Source: an uncultured Oscillospiraceae bacterium (GTDB lineage: Bacteria; Bacillota; Clostridia; Oscillospirales; Oscillospiraceae). Taken from it: a DNA stretch of 39,002 nucleotides. A program made the position numbers and the translations under genes. The stretch covers positions 1-39,002 of the forward strand of contig CAKTXO010000006.1 of NCBI GenBank assembly GCA_934630985.1, given 5' to 3'. Below, one piece after another: positions 17,543 through 25,700 of the stretch (positions within the stretch are counted from its first letter, which is position 1; every line of letters begins with the position of its first letter). The notes beneath the pieces were generated by a model. The model searched no databases, was not told the origin of the DNA, and saw only the letters and a list, made by a program, of their open reading frames with translations.

Positions 17543-17573
17543 AAAAACCGCCCCCGTTTCCGGGGACGGTTTT
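17543..17573 (-). terminator. Terminator of the AbrB-lyase-transporter operon
   Basis: The stem aaaaccg-c-ccccg / cgggg-a-cggtttt (17544-17556 with 17561-17573, one mismatch) has a 4-nt loop and, read on the minus strand, a run of five T. It ends transcription from the EamA transporter gene. Its distal arm overlaps the right 19-bp inverted repeat by 3 nt. Confidence 0.85.
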
Positions 17574-17589
17574 CAGATAGACCCTAAAA
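17571..17589. repeat. Right 19-bp inverted repeat flanking the GtrII-like gene
   Basis: TTTCAGATAGACCCTAAAA is the exact reverse complement of 15921-15939. A longer form, 17571-17599, aligns without gaps to 34692-34720 at about 23 of 29 positions, so this copy belongs to a dispersed family. It reaches into the stop codon of the EamA gene. Confidence 0.9.
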
Positions 17590-17596
17590 ACTCGTA

Positions 17597-18505
17597 TTAC
17601 ATATCGTACACGCCCATGATGACGATGCCGGCGAAGGTGACGAGGATGCACAGATAATGCTTCCAGCTGAGCTTTTCCTTCAGGAACAGCCGGCTCCACA
17701 GAACGCTTGCCATGCAGTAGGAGGCGATGATGGGTGCGGCCAGGGCGGACTCGCCGCTGGCAAGGGCGTAGATGTAGAACAGCTGACCGATGGTTTCGCA
17801 GACGGCGCCCAGATATTTGGGAGCCTCCATTTTCGGAACCAAAGGCTGCTTCTTGATCAGGCAGGTGTAGACGAACATGACGGCGCCTGCCGCCAGGAAG
17901 GTCAGCTCATAGGCCACGTTGGCGGATTCCTCGTTCAGAGTTTCCAGAACCAGATCGTCGGCAAAGGTGCCCGCGGCATCCAGCACGCAGTAGGCAATGG
18001 GCAGAGCCAGAGCCAGCCAGCTTTTGGCATACTTGTAGTTGGAGGCCTCCTGCCGGGCAGCCCGAAGGGCGTCGTCCTCATTGGCCTCCACAAAGCCCAG
18101 ACCGATGACACCGGCGCAGCACAGCACAATGGCCAGATACTGGGCAGGCGCCATTTGCCCGGCGGTACCGCTGACAATGGCAATGACTGCCACCAGCGCG
18201 CCGCTGGCGTTGCAGATGGGCGACGAAATGGACAGCTCAATGTAGCGCAGACCCACATAGCCCAGGGTCATGGAGCTGATGTACAGCAGGGAAATGGGCA
18301 GATAGGTCCAGATCACCGACCAGGAGATTTCTACGCCGCACAGGAAAATCTTGTACAGCGCATGCAGACCCATGACCACGCCCACGGCCATGACCATCTT
18401 GTTCTGGCTATAGGGATCCTTGGCATCCCGACAGCCAATCTTGGAGAAAAAGTCCGAACCGGACCAGCACAGCAGTGCGATAATAGAAAACCAAAACCAA
18501 CTCAT
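17597..18505 (-). CDS. EamA/DMT-family transporter
   Basis: The 302-residue protein has about ten hydrophobic helices arranged as two similar halves, each an EamA-type repeat (first half opens FWFSIIALLCWSGSDFFSKIG; second half starts near residue 160 with WLALALPIAYCVLDAAG). A polar loop rich in charged residues (ANEDDALRAARQEASNYKYAK) separates them. EamA proteins export or import amino acids, nucleotides or other small metabolites; the substrate cannot be read from sequence. The gene starts 25 nt after the PLP enzyme gene and has AGAGG about 9 nt before ATG, so it is the last gene of that operon. Confidence 0.88.
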   Translation of the reverse strand: MSWFWFSIIALLCWSGSDFFSKIGCRDAKDPYSQNKMVMAVGVVMGLHALYKIFLCGVEISWSVIWTYLPISLLYISSMTLGYVGLRYIELSISSPICNASGALVAVIAIVSGTAGQMAPAQYLAIVLCCAGVIGLGFVEANEDDALRAARQEASNYKYAKSWLALALPIAYCVLDAAGTFADDLVLETLNEESANVAYELTFLAAGAVMFVYTCLIKKQPLVPKMEAPKYLGAVCETIGQLFYIYALASGESALAAPIIASYCMASVLWSRLFLKEKLSWKHYLCILVTFAGIVIMGVYDM

Positions 18506-18530
18506 TTACAAATACCTCTCTTTTTTTACA

Positions 18531-19814
18531 TTACAGATTCACAAGACCGGCATCTACCATTTTTTGCAGGCTCATGAGAATGCCCAGCTTGGCGTGATTC
18601 CAGGTCAGTCCTCCCTGGAAGTACACCGCATAGGGCGGACGGATAGGGCCGTCGGCGGACAGCTCAATGGAGCTGCCCTGGACGAAGGCGCCGGCTGCCA
18701 TAATGACCTTGTCATTGTAGCCGGGCATGTCGCTGGGGTAGGGGGTGGCGAAGGAATCCACGGGAGCGGCGGCCTGAATGCCCTTGCAGAAGGCCACCAT
18801 GCCCGCCTCGCTGCCCAGCTCCACGGCCTGGATGATGTCGTGGCGGCTCTCCACGGCATTGGGCACGCACCGGAAGCCCAGGGGCTCATAGAGATTGGCG
18901 GCGAAGATCGCACCCTTCTGGGCGCCTGCGGTGACGGTGGGAGCCAGGAAGAAGCCCTGGAACAGGCTGGTCATGAGACCCAGGTTGGCACCGACCTCCT
19001 TGCCCAGGCCAGGGGCGGACAGCCGGTAGGCGCACCGATCCACACATTCCTGAGTGCCGCAGATATAGCCGCCGATGGGAGCCAGACCGCCGCCAGGGTT
19101 CTTGATGAGGGAGCCCACGGTCATATCCGCGCCTACGTCCGAGGGCTCGATGGGCTCCACGAATTCACCGTAGCAGTTGTCAACCATCACGGTGACGCCG
19201 GGCTTTACCTGCTTGCAGAAGGCAATCAGCTCCCCAATCTGGGACACGGAGAAGGTGGGGCGGGTGGCGTAGCCCTTGGAACGCTGGATGGTGATGAGCT
19301 TGGTCTTTTCGTTGATGGCCTTGCGGATGCCCTCGTAATCGAAGGTGCCGTCTTCCTTCAAATCTACCTGCCGATAGGTGACTCCGTATTCCGCCAGGGA
19401 GCAGGGGCTTTTCCGGATACCGATGACCTCCTGCAAGGTGTCGTAGGGCAGACCTACCGGAGACAGCAGCTCATCGCCGGGCAGCAGATTGGCGCTGAGG
19501 GCAACGGTCAGGGCGTGGGTTCCGCAGGTAATCTGGGGACGCACCAGGGCAGCCTCCGTGTGAAATACATCGGCATAGACCTTTTCCAGGGTGTCCCGGC
19601 CAAAGTCGTCGTAGCCGTAGCCGGTGGTGGCGGTGAGGCAGCCGGCAGAGACTCGGTTTTTCTGCATGGCCCAGACTACCTTGGCCTGGTTGTATTCGGC
19701 TACCTGGTCGATGGCGGCGAACCGGTCGGTGAGGCTGGCCAGCCGCTTCTCGCCGTAGGCGTAGACTGCCGGGGAAATTCCCATGGTTTCATACAATTCC
19801 AGCAATTTTTCCAT
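18531..19814 (-). CDS. Methionine gamma-lyase/aluminium-resistance family PLP enzyme
   Basis: The family of YnbB-like PLP proteins is annotated variously as aluminium resistance or methionine gamma-lyase family. In-frame starts exist at 19856, 19841 and 19814. The last has GAGGG upstream, lies after the AbrB stop and gives MEKLLELYETMGISPAVYAYGEKRL, so it is preferred (427 residues). Seen: TATTGYGYDDFGRDTLEKVYADVF, RPQITCGTHAL, MVDNCYGEFVEPIEP and the PLP lysine in VGSLIKNPGGGLAPIGGYI near residue 238. The reaction is probably a C-S or C-C lyase on a sulfur amino acid, but the true substrate is unproven. It sits between an AbrB regulator and an EamA transporter. Confidence 0.87.
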   Translation of the reverse strand: MEKLLELYETMGISPAVYAYGEKRLASLTDRFAAIDQVAEYNQAKVVWAMQKNRVSAGCLTATTGYGYDDFGRDTLEKVYADVFHTEAALVRPQITCGTHALTVALSANLLPGDELLSPVGLPYDTLQEVIGIRKSPCSLAEYGVTYRQVDLKEDGTFDYEGIRKAINEKTKLITIQRSKGYATRPTFSVSQIGELIAFCKQVKPGVTVMVDNCYGEFVEPIEPSDVGADMTVGSLIKNPGGGLAPIGGYICGTQECVDRCAYRLSAPGLGKEVGANLGLMTSLFQGFFLAPTVTAGAQKGAIFAANLYEPLGFRCVPNAVESRHDIIQAVELGSEAGMVAFCKGIQAAAPVDSFATPYPSDMPGYNDKVIMAAGAFVQGSSIELSADGPIRPPYAVYFQGGLTWNHAKLGILMSLQKMVDAGLVNL

Positions 19815-19821
19815 ATTTCTT

Positions 19822-20061
19822 TCAACCCTCGTTTTTGACATGATGGAGTATTTCATCCGCTAAATCGTGGAGCACCTCCGGTCGGGAAATTACCAGACCT
19901 GTCTCCTTGTCTCCCAGAAGGAGCAGCGTATCTCCGGGCTGAATCCCGAACAGTTCCCGCGCCTCCTTGGGGATGACGATCTGACCCCGGTCTCCCACCT
20001 TGGCGGTGCCGAAGACCCGCTGCTGCCGGTTTTTTCCGAGAACATGTTTGCCCGACGGCAT
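19822..20061 (-). CDS. AbrB/MazE/SpoVT-family DNA-binding protein
   Basis: Small swapped-hairpin transcription factor with the typical block VGDRGQIVIPKEARELFGIQPGDTLLLLGD. The frame could start at a TTG at 20100 or ATGs at 20091, 20082 or 20061. The promoter at 20106-20134 puts the transcript start near 20099, too close to the first two codons. GGAAG lies about 7 nt before 20061, so the 79-residue form starting MPSGKHVLGKN is preferred. It is the first gene of an operon with the PLP enzyme and the EamA transporter and may autoregulate it (inference). Confidence 0.85.
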   Translation of the reverse strand: MPSGKHVLGKNRQQRVFGTAKVGDRGQIVIPKEARELFGIQPGDTLLLLGDKETGLVISRPEVLHDLADEILHHVKNEG

Positions 20062-20105
20062 AGCATCACTTCCATAAATCATACTTTTCATACTTTGCAA
20101 CGCAT

Positions 20106-20134
20106 ATTATACGGAAAGAATCTGCCTGCGTCAA
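20106..20134 (-). promoter_or_regulatory. Promoter of the AbrB-lyase-transporter operon
   Basis: On the minus strand TTGACG (20129-20134), a 17-bp spacer and a consensus TATAAT (20106-20111). The start point is expected near 20099, leaving a leader of about 38 nt to the preferred AbrB start. Confidence 0.92.
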
Positions 20135-20190
20135 GGCTCTATCCCACTGAATTCTGGCCGGAAAGACAGAAAATTCTTGTGAAAATAGGA

Positions 20191-20226
20191 CAAACCCCCT
20201 TTCGGCAAATGCCGAAAGGGGGTGGT
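20191..20226 (-). terminator. Terminator of the VanW-family gene
   Basis: A perfect 13-bp stem (20195-20207 with 20210-20222) with a 2-nt loop, 9 nt after the VanW gene stop. Read on the minus strand it is followed by TTTGTCC. A T run also follows it on the + strand, so it may work in both directions. Confidence 0.82.
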
Positions 20227-20231
20227 TTTTA

Positions 20232-22448
20232 TCAGGCGGCCTCCCAGCCGTTCTCCCAGTCGGCAGAGCCGGACTGGGTGGGTGCCTGCGTGGAGGGCTC
20301 GGTTGGAGTTTCGGTGGTTTCCGTGGTGGCTTCCGTGGTTTCCTCAGTGGTCTCCTCCGGCGGAATATCCACGATCTGGGCTACCTGACGGCTCAGAGCC
20401 GCGTAGGTGGTGGTAGCCACATAGTCCGAGCCGATGCGGGCGTTGGTGGTGCGGTTGTAGCGGACGGTGTAGCTCTTGGTCTGGTAGCCATCCCGTCCCT
20501 CCCGGATCACATCGCCCTGCTCGTGGCCTTCCTCGTGGCCGTAGGTGAACTTCACAAACTCGTTTTCCGCCTTGATGGTCTGGGTGATCTCAGAGCCCAG
20601 CATCCGGTAATAATCCCGATCCTCGGTGCCGGAAATGCTGATACGCACATAGCCGCCGGAATACTGGGCGTTGACGCGAACGGGGTACTTGAGGTTATTC
20701 TGCAATCTCAGACCGGTGTCCGCGTCCAGGCCGCTGCCGATGTAGCTGGGCATCTGGGCAAGGCCGGAACGGGAGGTGACGGTCAGATCGGACAGTAGAG
20801 CCGCGCAGTACAGGGTGGAGCTGACCTGAGCCAGACCGCCGCCCTGGGTGCTGTCCAGACCCGTGTCCTCGGGTGCGGACTTGTAGCCGGAGCCGACCAC
20901 GGCGGAGAAGGACAGACTCTCTCCCGGATTCAGCACCCGGCCGTCCAGCGCCTGACAGGCCTGGCGCAGGTTGTAGGTACGGTTGTCATTGCCGTCTCCC
21001 CGGGTCTGGTATTCTCCCAGGGTGTCCTTGAAGAAGGAATCCGCCCCCAGCAGATCCGGCTCGATGTATTCCATGGGAATCCGGATCTCGTCTCCGTCTT
21101 TGACATCGGACAGCAGCTTTTTCGCTTTCTCCAGGTCAAAGCCATAGCCGTAGGAACCGGCAACGGCGGCTCCGGAGGTATTCACGGAAGCGTTCACCGG
21201 AGCAATGTAGAACTCTTTATAAATCTTCTCCAGATCGATGGGATCCGGCTCCCGGAGAATCTCCACATTCTCCACGGTGACCTGGAACTGCCGCTGACTG
21301 TAGGCATCCAGCACCAGGTTGTAGACCTCGTCGGGGTCAAAGCCCACGCCGGGCTTGCCCAGCTGGATGACCAGGGTCTGGCAGGGGGCGTTCTTGTCGA
21401 ATTTGTCCGCGGACAGCTCCGGCTGGGTGCCCTCCAGACCGTAGGTGGTCTGCGCCAGGGTGCTCCCGGCATTGCCGGATTTTTCGGACAGGAATTTCTT
21501 GATATTCTCGGTTTTCAGGTTCAGGTGGGGGAGCAGGCTGATGTAGTGAGGCTCGGTTTTGGAGGCCTTGTAGATGGCGTCCCGCTCAGCCTGGGTGCCT
21601 GCCCGTCCGTACTGATAGGCCTCTTCCACAGCGGTGGCCACGTTCAGGGAAGCGCCGGAGTCCTTGGGGGACAGCAGCAGCTCGGTACCCGCCAGGTCGA
21701 TGACCATGTTCTGAGTTTCATAGCTGTCGCCTACGGCCTCGGTCAGGGCTTCTATGGCTTCCTTCTGGGTCATGCCGCCTACATTCACGTCGCCGATGTA
21801 GACGTTGTTCAGAATCTTGCCATGATAGGGATCCCCCGCGCTGCGGACGAACAGCAGAATCACAAACACAATGAGCATGACGGCCAGGGCGCACAGGGCG
21901 GCCAGCACCAGCTTCTTATTCTGCTCGTAGAATTCCAGCACCTCGGCCATCCACTGGGGACGGTCGCCGGAGGCCTTGGGGCCTTTCTCCGGGGGATCCG
22001 GCAGCACCTCGTCCTGATCCGGCTCCAGAATGTGCCGACGGTGGGAAACCGGCTTGCCGGTGATTTTCCGGAAGGCGTCCTCGATCTGCCAATCTTCGGC
22101 GGCAGGATCAGCGGGCGGCTCCGGCTGAGCCGGGGCGGCAGGCTTTTTCGGCACCTGGTTGGGCACCGGGGCGGCCTTGGGTGCTTCCTCGGTCAGGTTG
22201 TCGAAATCCAGATTCAGTTCCTCTTCCGCCGGGAAGGCCTCCTGGGCGATATCCTCGGCGGGGAAAGCCTCATCGGTGGGGAAAGCGTCCTCGGCGGGGA
22301 GGGCATCCCCATCCAGGGGCAGCTCCCGGGCGGTACGTTCGGCTCGGGGCTTCTTGCCGGACTTCCGGGTCAGATCTCGGTAGGCCTTTTCAATCTCCCG
22401 TTCTTCCTCCCGATGGGGTCGGGGGCTGGAAAATTTTCCTTGTGACAT
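20232..22448 (-). CDS. Membrane-anchored VanW-family surface protein
   Basis: 738 residues. The cytoplasmic N-terminus (1-178) is long, acidic and proline-rich, with four imperfect copies of an (L/F)PAEDA-like unit at residues about 50-76. One transmembrane helix follows at about 179-201, so the rest is outside the cell. Residues about 215-460 match the peptidoglycan-binding-like region often found before VanW. Residues about 490-610 are the VanW domain (TYNLRQACQALDGRVLNPGESLSF, GGGLAQVSSTLYCAALLSDL). The tail from about 700 is Thr/Glu-rich, typical of a wall spacer, but no LPXTG is seen. VanW domains are linked to vancomycin-resistance clusters and cell-wall binding, but are widespread in Clostridia and do not by themselves show resistance. 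Confidence 0.88.
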   Translation of the reverse strand: MSQGKFSSPRPHREEEREIEKAYRDLTRKSGKKPRAERTARELPLDGDALPAEDAFPTDEAFPAEDIAQEAFPAEEELNLDFDNLTEEAPKAAPVPNQVPKKPAAPAQPEPPADPAAEDWQIEDAFRKITGKPVSHRRHILEPDQDEVLPDPPEKGPKASGDRPQWMAEVLEFYEQNKKLVLAALCALAVMLIVFVILLFVRSAGDPYHGKILNNVYIGDVNVGGMTQKEAIEALTEAVGDSYETQNMVIDLAGTELLLSPKDSGASLNVATAVEEAYQYGRAGTQAERDAIYKASKTEPHYISLLPHLNLKTENIKKFLSEKSGNAGSTLAQTTYGLEGTQPELSADKFDKNAPCQTLVIQLGKPGVGFDPDEVYNLVLDAYSQRQFQVTVENVEILREPDPIDLEKIYKEFYIAPVNASVNTSGAAVAGSYGYGFDLEKAKKLLSDVKDGDEIRIPMEYIEPDLLGADSFFKDTLGEYQTRGDGNDNRTYNLRQACQALDGRVLNPGESLSFSAVVGSGYKSAPEDTGLDSTQGGGLAQVSSTLYCAALLSDLTVTSRSGLAQMPSYIGSGLDADTGLRLQNNLKYPVRVNAQYSGGYVRISISGTEDRDYYRMLGSEITQTIKAENEFVKFTYGHEEGHEQGDVIREGRDGYQTKSYTVRYNRTTNARIGSDYVATTTYAALSRQVAQIVDIPPEETTEETTEATTETTETPTEPSTQAPTQSGSADWENGWEAA

Positions 22449-22483
22449 GATAGATTCCTCCTCTTTGAGGGATAATTTGCAAT

Positions 22484-22511
22484 ATTATAGCATATTTCCG
22501 GAGAAATGCAA
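22484..22511 (-). promoter_or_regulatory. Promoter of the VanW-family gene
   Basis: On the minus strand TTGCAT (22506-22511), a 16-bp spacer and TATAAT (22484-22489) preceded by TGC, an extended -10. AGAGGAGG lies just upstream of the ATG at 22448. The promoter directly abuts the AT-rich inverted-repeat block. Confidence 0.85.
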
Positions 22512-22537
22512 CGCTCATCATAATTATTTAACATTTG

Positions 22538-22704
22538 ATACTATTTCCTGATTAAAATCTTAATTTTAATCAGGAAAGCATCGCCTGACGGCGCTGCCTG
22601 TTTTGTGATTTATAAGGAAAGAAATCACAAAACAAGTCTCATATGAACTCCATGCCCTTCAGGCAATTAAAATCTTTTTTAAGATTTTAATTGGAGTTCA
22701 GTAT
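22538..22704. repeat. AT-rich block of nested inverted repeats
   Basis: About 165 bp with nearly continuous self-pairing. Seen: a 15-bp perfect stem (22544-22558 with 22563-22577), a small CGCC/GGCG stem (22582-22593), and a 13-bp perfect stem (22599-22611 with 22622-22634). A three-way junction follows, with outer stem 22644-22652 with 22692-22700, a 4-bp hairpin 22653-22665 and a 12-bp perfect hairpin 22665-22676 with 22681-22692. ATTAAAATCTT-like arms recur in the first and last units. ATACT/AGTAT mark the outer edges. None of the stems has a proper T run, so ordinary terminators are unlikely. It could be a small nonautonomous mobile element or a structured RNA. Confidence 0.75.
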
Positions 22705-22717
22705 GATTCGGCGTTTC

Positions 22718-25700
22718 TTAAGAATTGCAGAAGCCCCGGTAGCGGTCGATGAAGACCTTGCTCTGCTTCAGGCTGTCCACCCCGGCGGCCAGCTTCAGCC
22801 GCAGGGTAGGCTCCTTGGCGGCGGCCAGGAAGGTCACCCGGCTGCTGTAATCCGGGTCGGCGCACAGGGCGCTGACCGCCTCGAAGTTCAGGCTGGTCAG
22901 GGTGAAGAGCACGTCGCCGGCCTTCTGCTTGATGTCCTTGATGCTGACCTCCTTGGCCTTGGCTCGCAGCAGGGCAATGTCGATCAGGTTGAGAACCCCT
23001 CTCGGCGGCTCGCCGTACCGATCCACGATTTCGTCCAGCAGATCGTCCGCGTCCTCCTGGTTGCGGATGGCGGCCATCCGCCGGTACAGATCCATCCGTT
23101 CCTCGCCCCGGGACACATAATTCTTGTCCACGTTGGCGGTGACGTTCAGATCGGCGGTGCACTCCGGCGCCTTGGGAGCGGCCCCCTGCTCTTCGAGAAC
23201 CGCCTCATCCAGCAGCTTCAGATACATGTCATAGCCCACGCTCATCATGTGGCCGGACTGCTCGGAGCCCAGCAGATTGCCGGCGCCCCGGATTTCCAGA
23301 TCCCGCATGGCGATCTTGAAGCCGGAGCCGAACTCGGCGAAATCCCGGATGGCACTCAGCCGCTTTTCCGCGATTTCCGTCAGATTCTTGTCCGGGCGGT
23401 AGGTGAAGTAGGCGTAGGCGTGGCGGGTGGAGCGGCCAACCCGGCCCCGCAGCTGATGAAGCTGGCTCAGGCCGAACCGGTCGGCGTTTTCGATGATCAG
23501 GGTGTTGGCGTTGGGAATGTCCAGGCCGGTCTCGATGATGGTGGTGCACACCAGCACCTGAATGTCCCCGTCGGTCATGGCCTGCATCACGTCACCCAAA
23601 GCGTCCTCGCCCATCTGGCCGTGCGCCACGCCGATACGAAGACCCGGAATCCGCCGCTGGAGGGCGCTTGCGCACTGGTCGATGGTTTCCGTCCGGTTAT
23701 GGAGGTAATAGACCTGACCGCCCCGCTCCACCTCCCGGCGGATGGCATCGTCAATGACGGCATTGTTGTGCTCCAGGACGAAGGTCTGCACCGGATACCG
23801 ATCGGCGGGAGGCTCCTCGATGGTGGACATATCCCGGATGCCGGACAGAGCCATATTCAGGGTTCTGGGAATGGGGGTGGCGGACAGGGTCAGCACGTCC
23901 ACACCCTTGGACATTTCCTTCAGCCGTTCCTTGTGGGTCACACCGAACCGCTGCTCCTCGTCGATGACCAGCAGCCCCAAGTCCTTGAACTGGACGCTTT
24001 TTTGCAGCAGCTTGTGGGTGCCGATGATCAGATCCACAGAGCCCGCAGCCAAATTGCGCAGGGTTTGCTGCTGCTGTTTTGGGGTGCGGAACCGGCTGAG
24101 CACATCAATATTCACCGGAAAGCCCCGGAACCGGGCTACGGCGGTGGTGTAGTGCTGCTGGGCAAGCACCGTGGTGGGCACGAGAATGGCCACCTGCTTG
24201 CCGTCCATCACGGCTTTCATCACCGCCCGCAGAGCCACCTCCGTTTTGCCGAAGCCCACGTCGCCGCAGAGCAGCCGATCCATGGGGGTGGGGGACTCCA
24301 TATCCCGCTTGATGTCCGCGATACAGCGCAGCTGATCGTCGGTTTCCGGATAGGGGAAGTTGTCCTCGAATTCCTTCTGCCAGGGGGAGTCGGCGGCGAA
24401 GGCGAAGCCCGGCTGCCGCTTCCGGGCGGCGTAGAGCTGAATTAGCTCCCCGGCCATGTCCTTGGCGGCCTTCCGAGCCTTGGCCTTGGTCTTCTGCCAG
24501 GCATCGGAGCCGATCTTATTCAGCCGGACATTGCTGTCCTCGCTGCCGCCGCCGATGTATTTGCTCACCAGATCCAGCTGGGTGGCGGGGACGAACAGAG
24601 TGTCGCTGCCCTGGTAGGCGATTTTGATATAGTCCTTTACCGCGTTGTCCACCTTGATCTGCTCCATGGCCACGAACCGGCCGATGCCGTAGTTTTCGTG
24701 AACCACCAGATCGCCGGGGGTCAGATCGGTGAAGGCGCTGAGCTTCTGCCGGTTGGTGGAGCCGGTTTTCTTCCTGGGAGCGGCCTTTTTCTTGACCTCG
24801 CCACGAGAAAGCAGCTGGCCTTCGGTAAGGATGGCCAGATGGCTCAGGGGGTACTCCATGCCGTAGGGCAGGCTGCCCTCGGTGAGCAGAATCTGTCCGG
24901 GACTCGGCAGGGTGGTCAGGGGAATACAGATAAAAGAGGACAGATTTTTGCCCCGGAGCATTTCTTGCAAAAGCTCCGCCCGCCGCCGGGTGCCGCAGAG
25001 CACCAGAGAGCCGAATTCCTGCTTCTGGTAGTGCTGCAAATCGGAAGCGGCGGTGTCCAGATTGCCGCCGTAGCCCGGCAGCTGCTTGGCGGTCATGGGA
25101 TACAGCTGCTTGGGCGGGCAATCCTCGGGATAGGAGGCTCCGCCGAAGGTATCGAAGAACAGCACCGTCTTGTTTTTCAGCCCGGCGCAGAAATCCTCCC
25201 ACTGGCACACATAGTCGCAAAGCTCTCCGGCCACCAGACCGGCTTGCAGGAGACTGTCCAACTGCATCCCTATCTCGTCACTGCGGCTCCGGGCGGCACG
25301 GTGCAGGCTCGATTGGTCACAGAGCACCACCAGGGCGTTTTCCGGGATGTAGTCGGCAGCGGTGGCCATTTCCGGATAAATCAGAGCCATATACCGGTCG
25401 GAAGCCGGATTATGCAGGTTATTTTCGTATTTCTCTAAGTCCCGGCTGAGAGTGGTGACGAGAGGCTCGTTGACGTTTTTTCGACGCTTCTGCCGGGCAA
25501 TCAGATTTGTCAGGTCGTGGCACAGGCCGCCCAGCCCTCTGGGGTGGAGCCCGGGCTGAGTTTCGCCTACGGGCAGGACGGTGACACATTCCGTGTTTTC
25601 GTTCCGCCGCTGGGTCTGGGGGTCAAAATAGCCCATGGTATCCAGCTCATCGCCGAAGAACTCCGCCCGGACGGGCTGGTCGTTTGCCGGGGAGAAGATG

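Noticed and set aside
20232..22448. Vancomycin resistance determinant
   Set aside because: VanW-domain proteins are common in Clostridia; no vanH, ligase, vanX or VanRS genes are present.
22691..24445. 584-codon + strand frame opposite mfd
   Set aside because: It is the antisense shadow of the mfd C-terminal half, whose helicase motifs are unmistakable.
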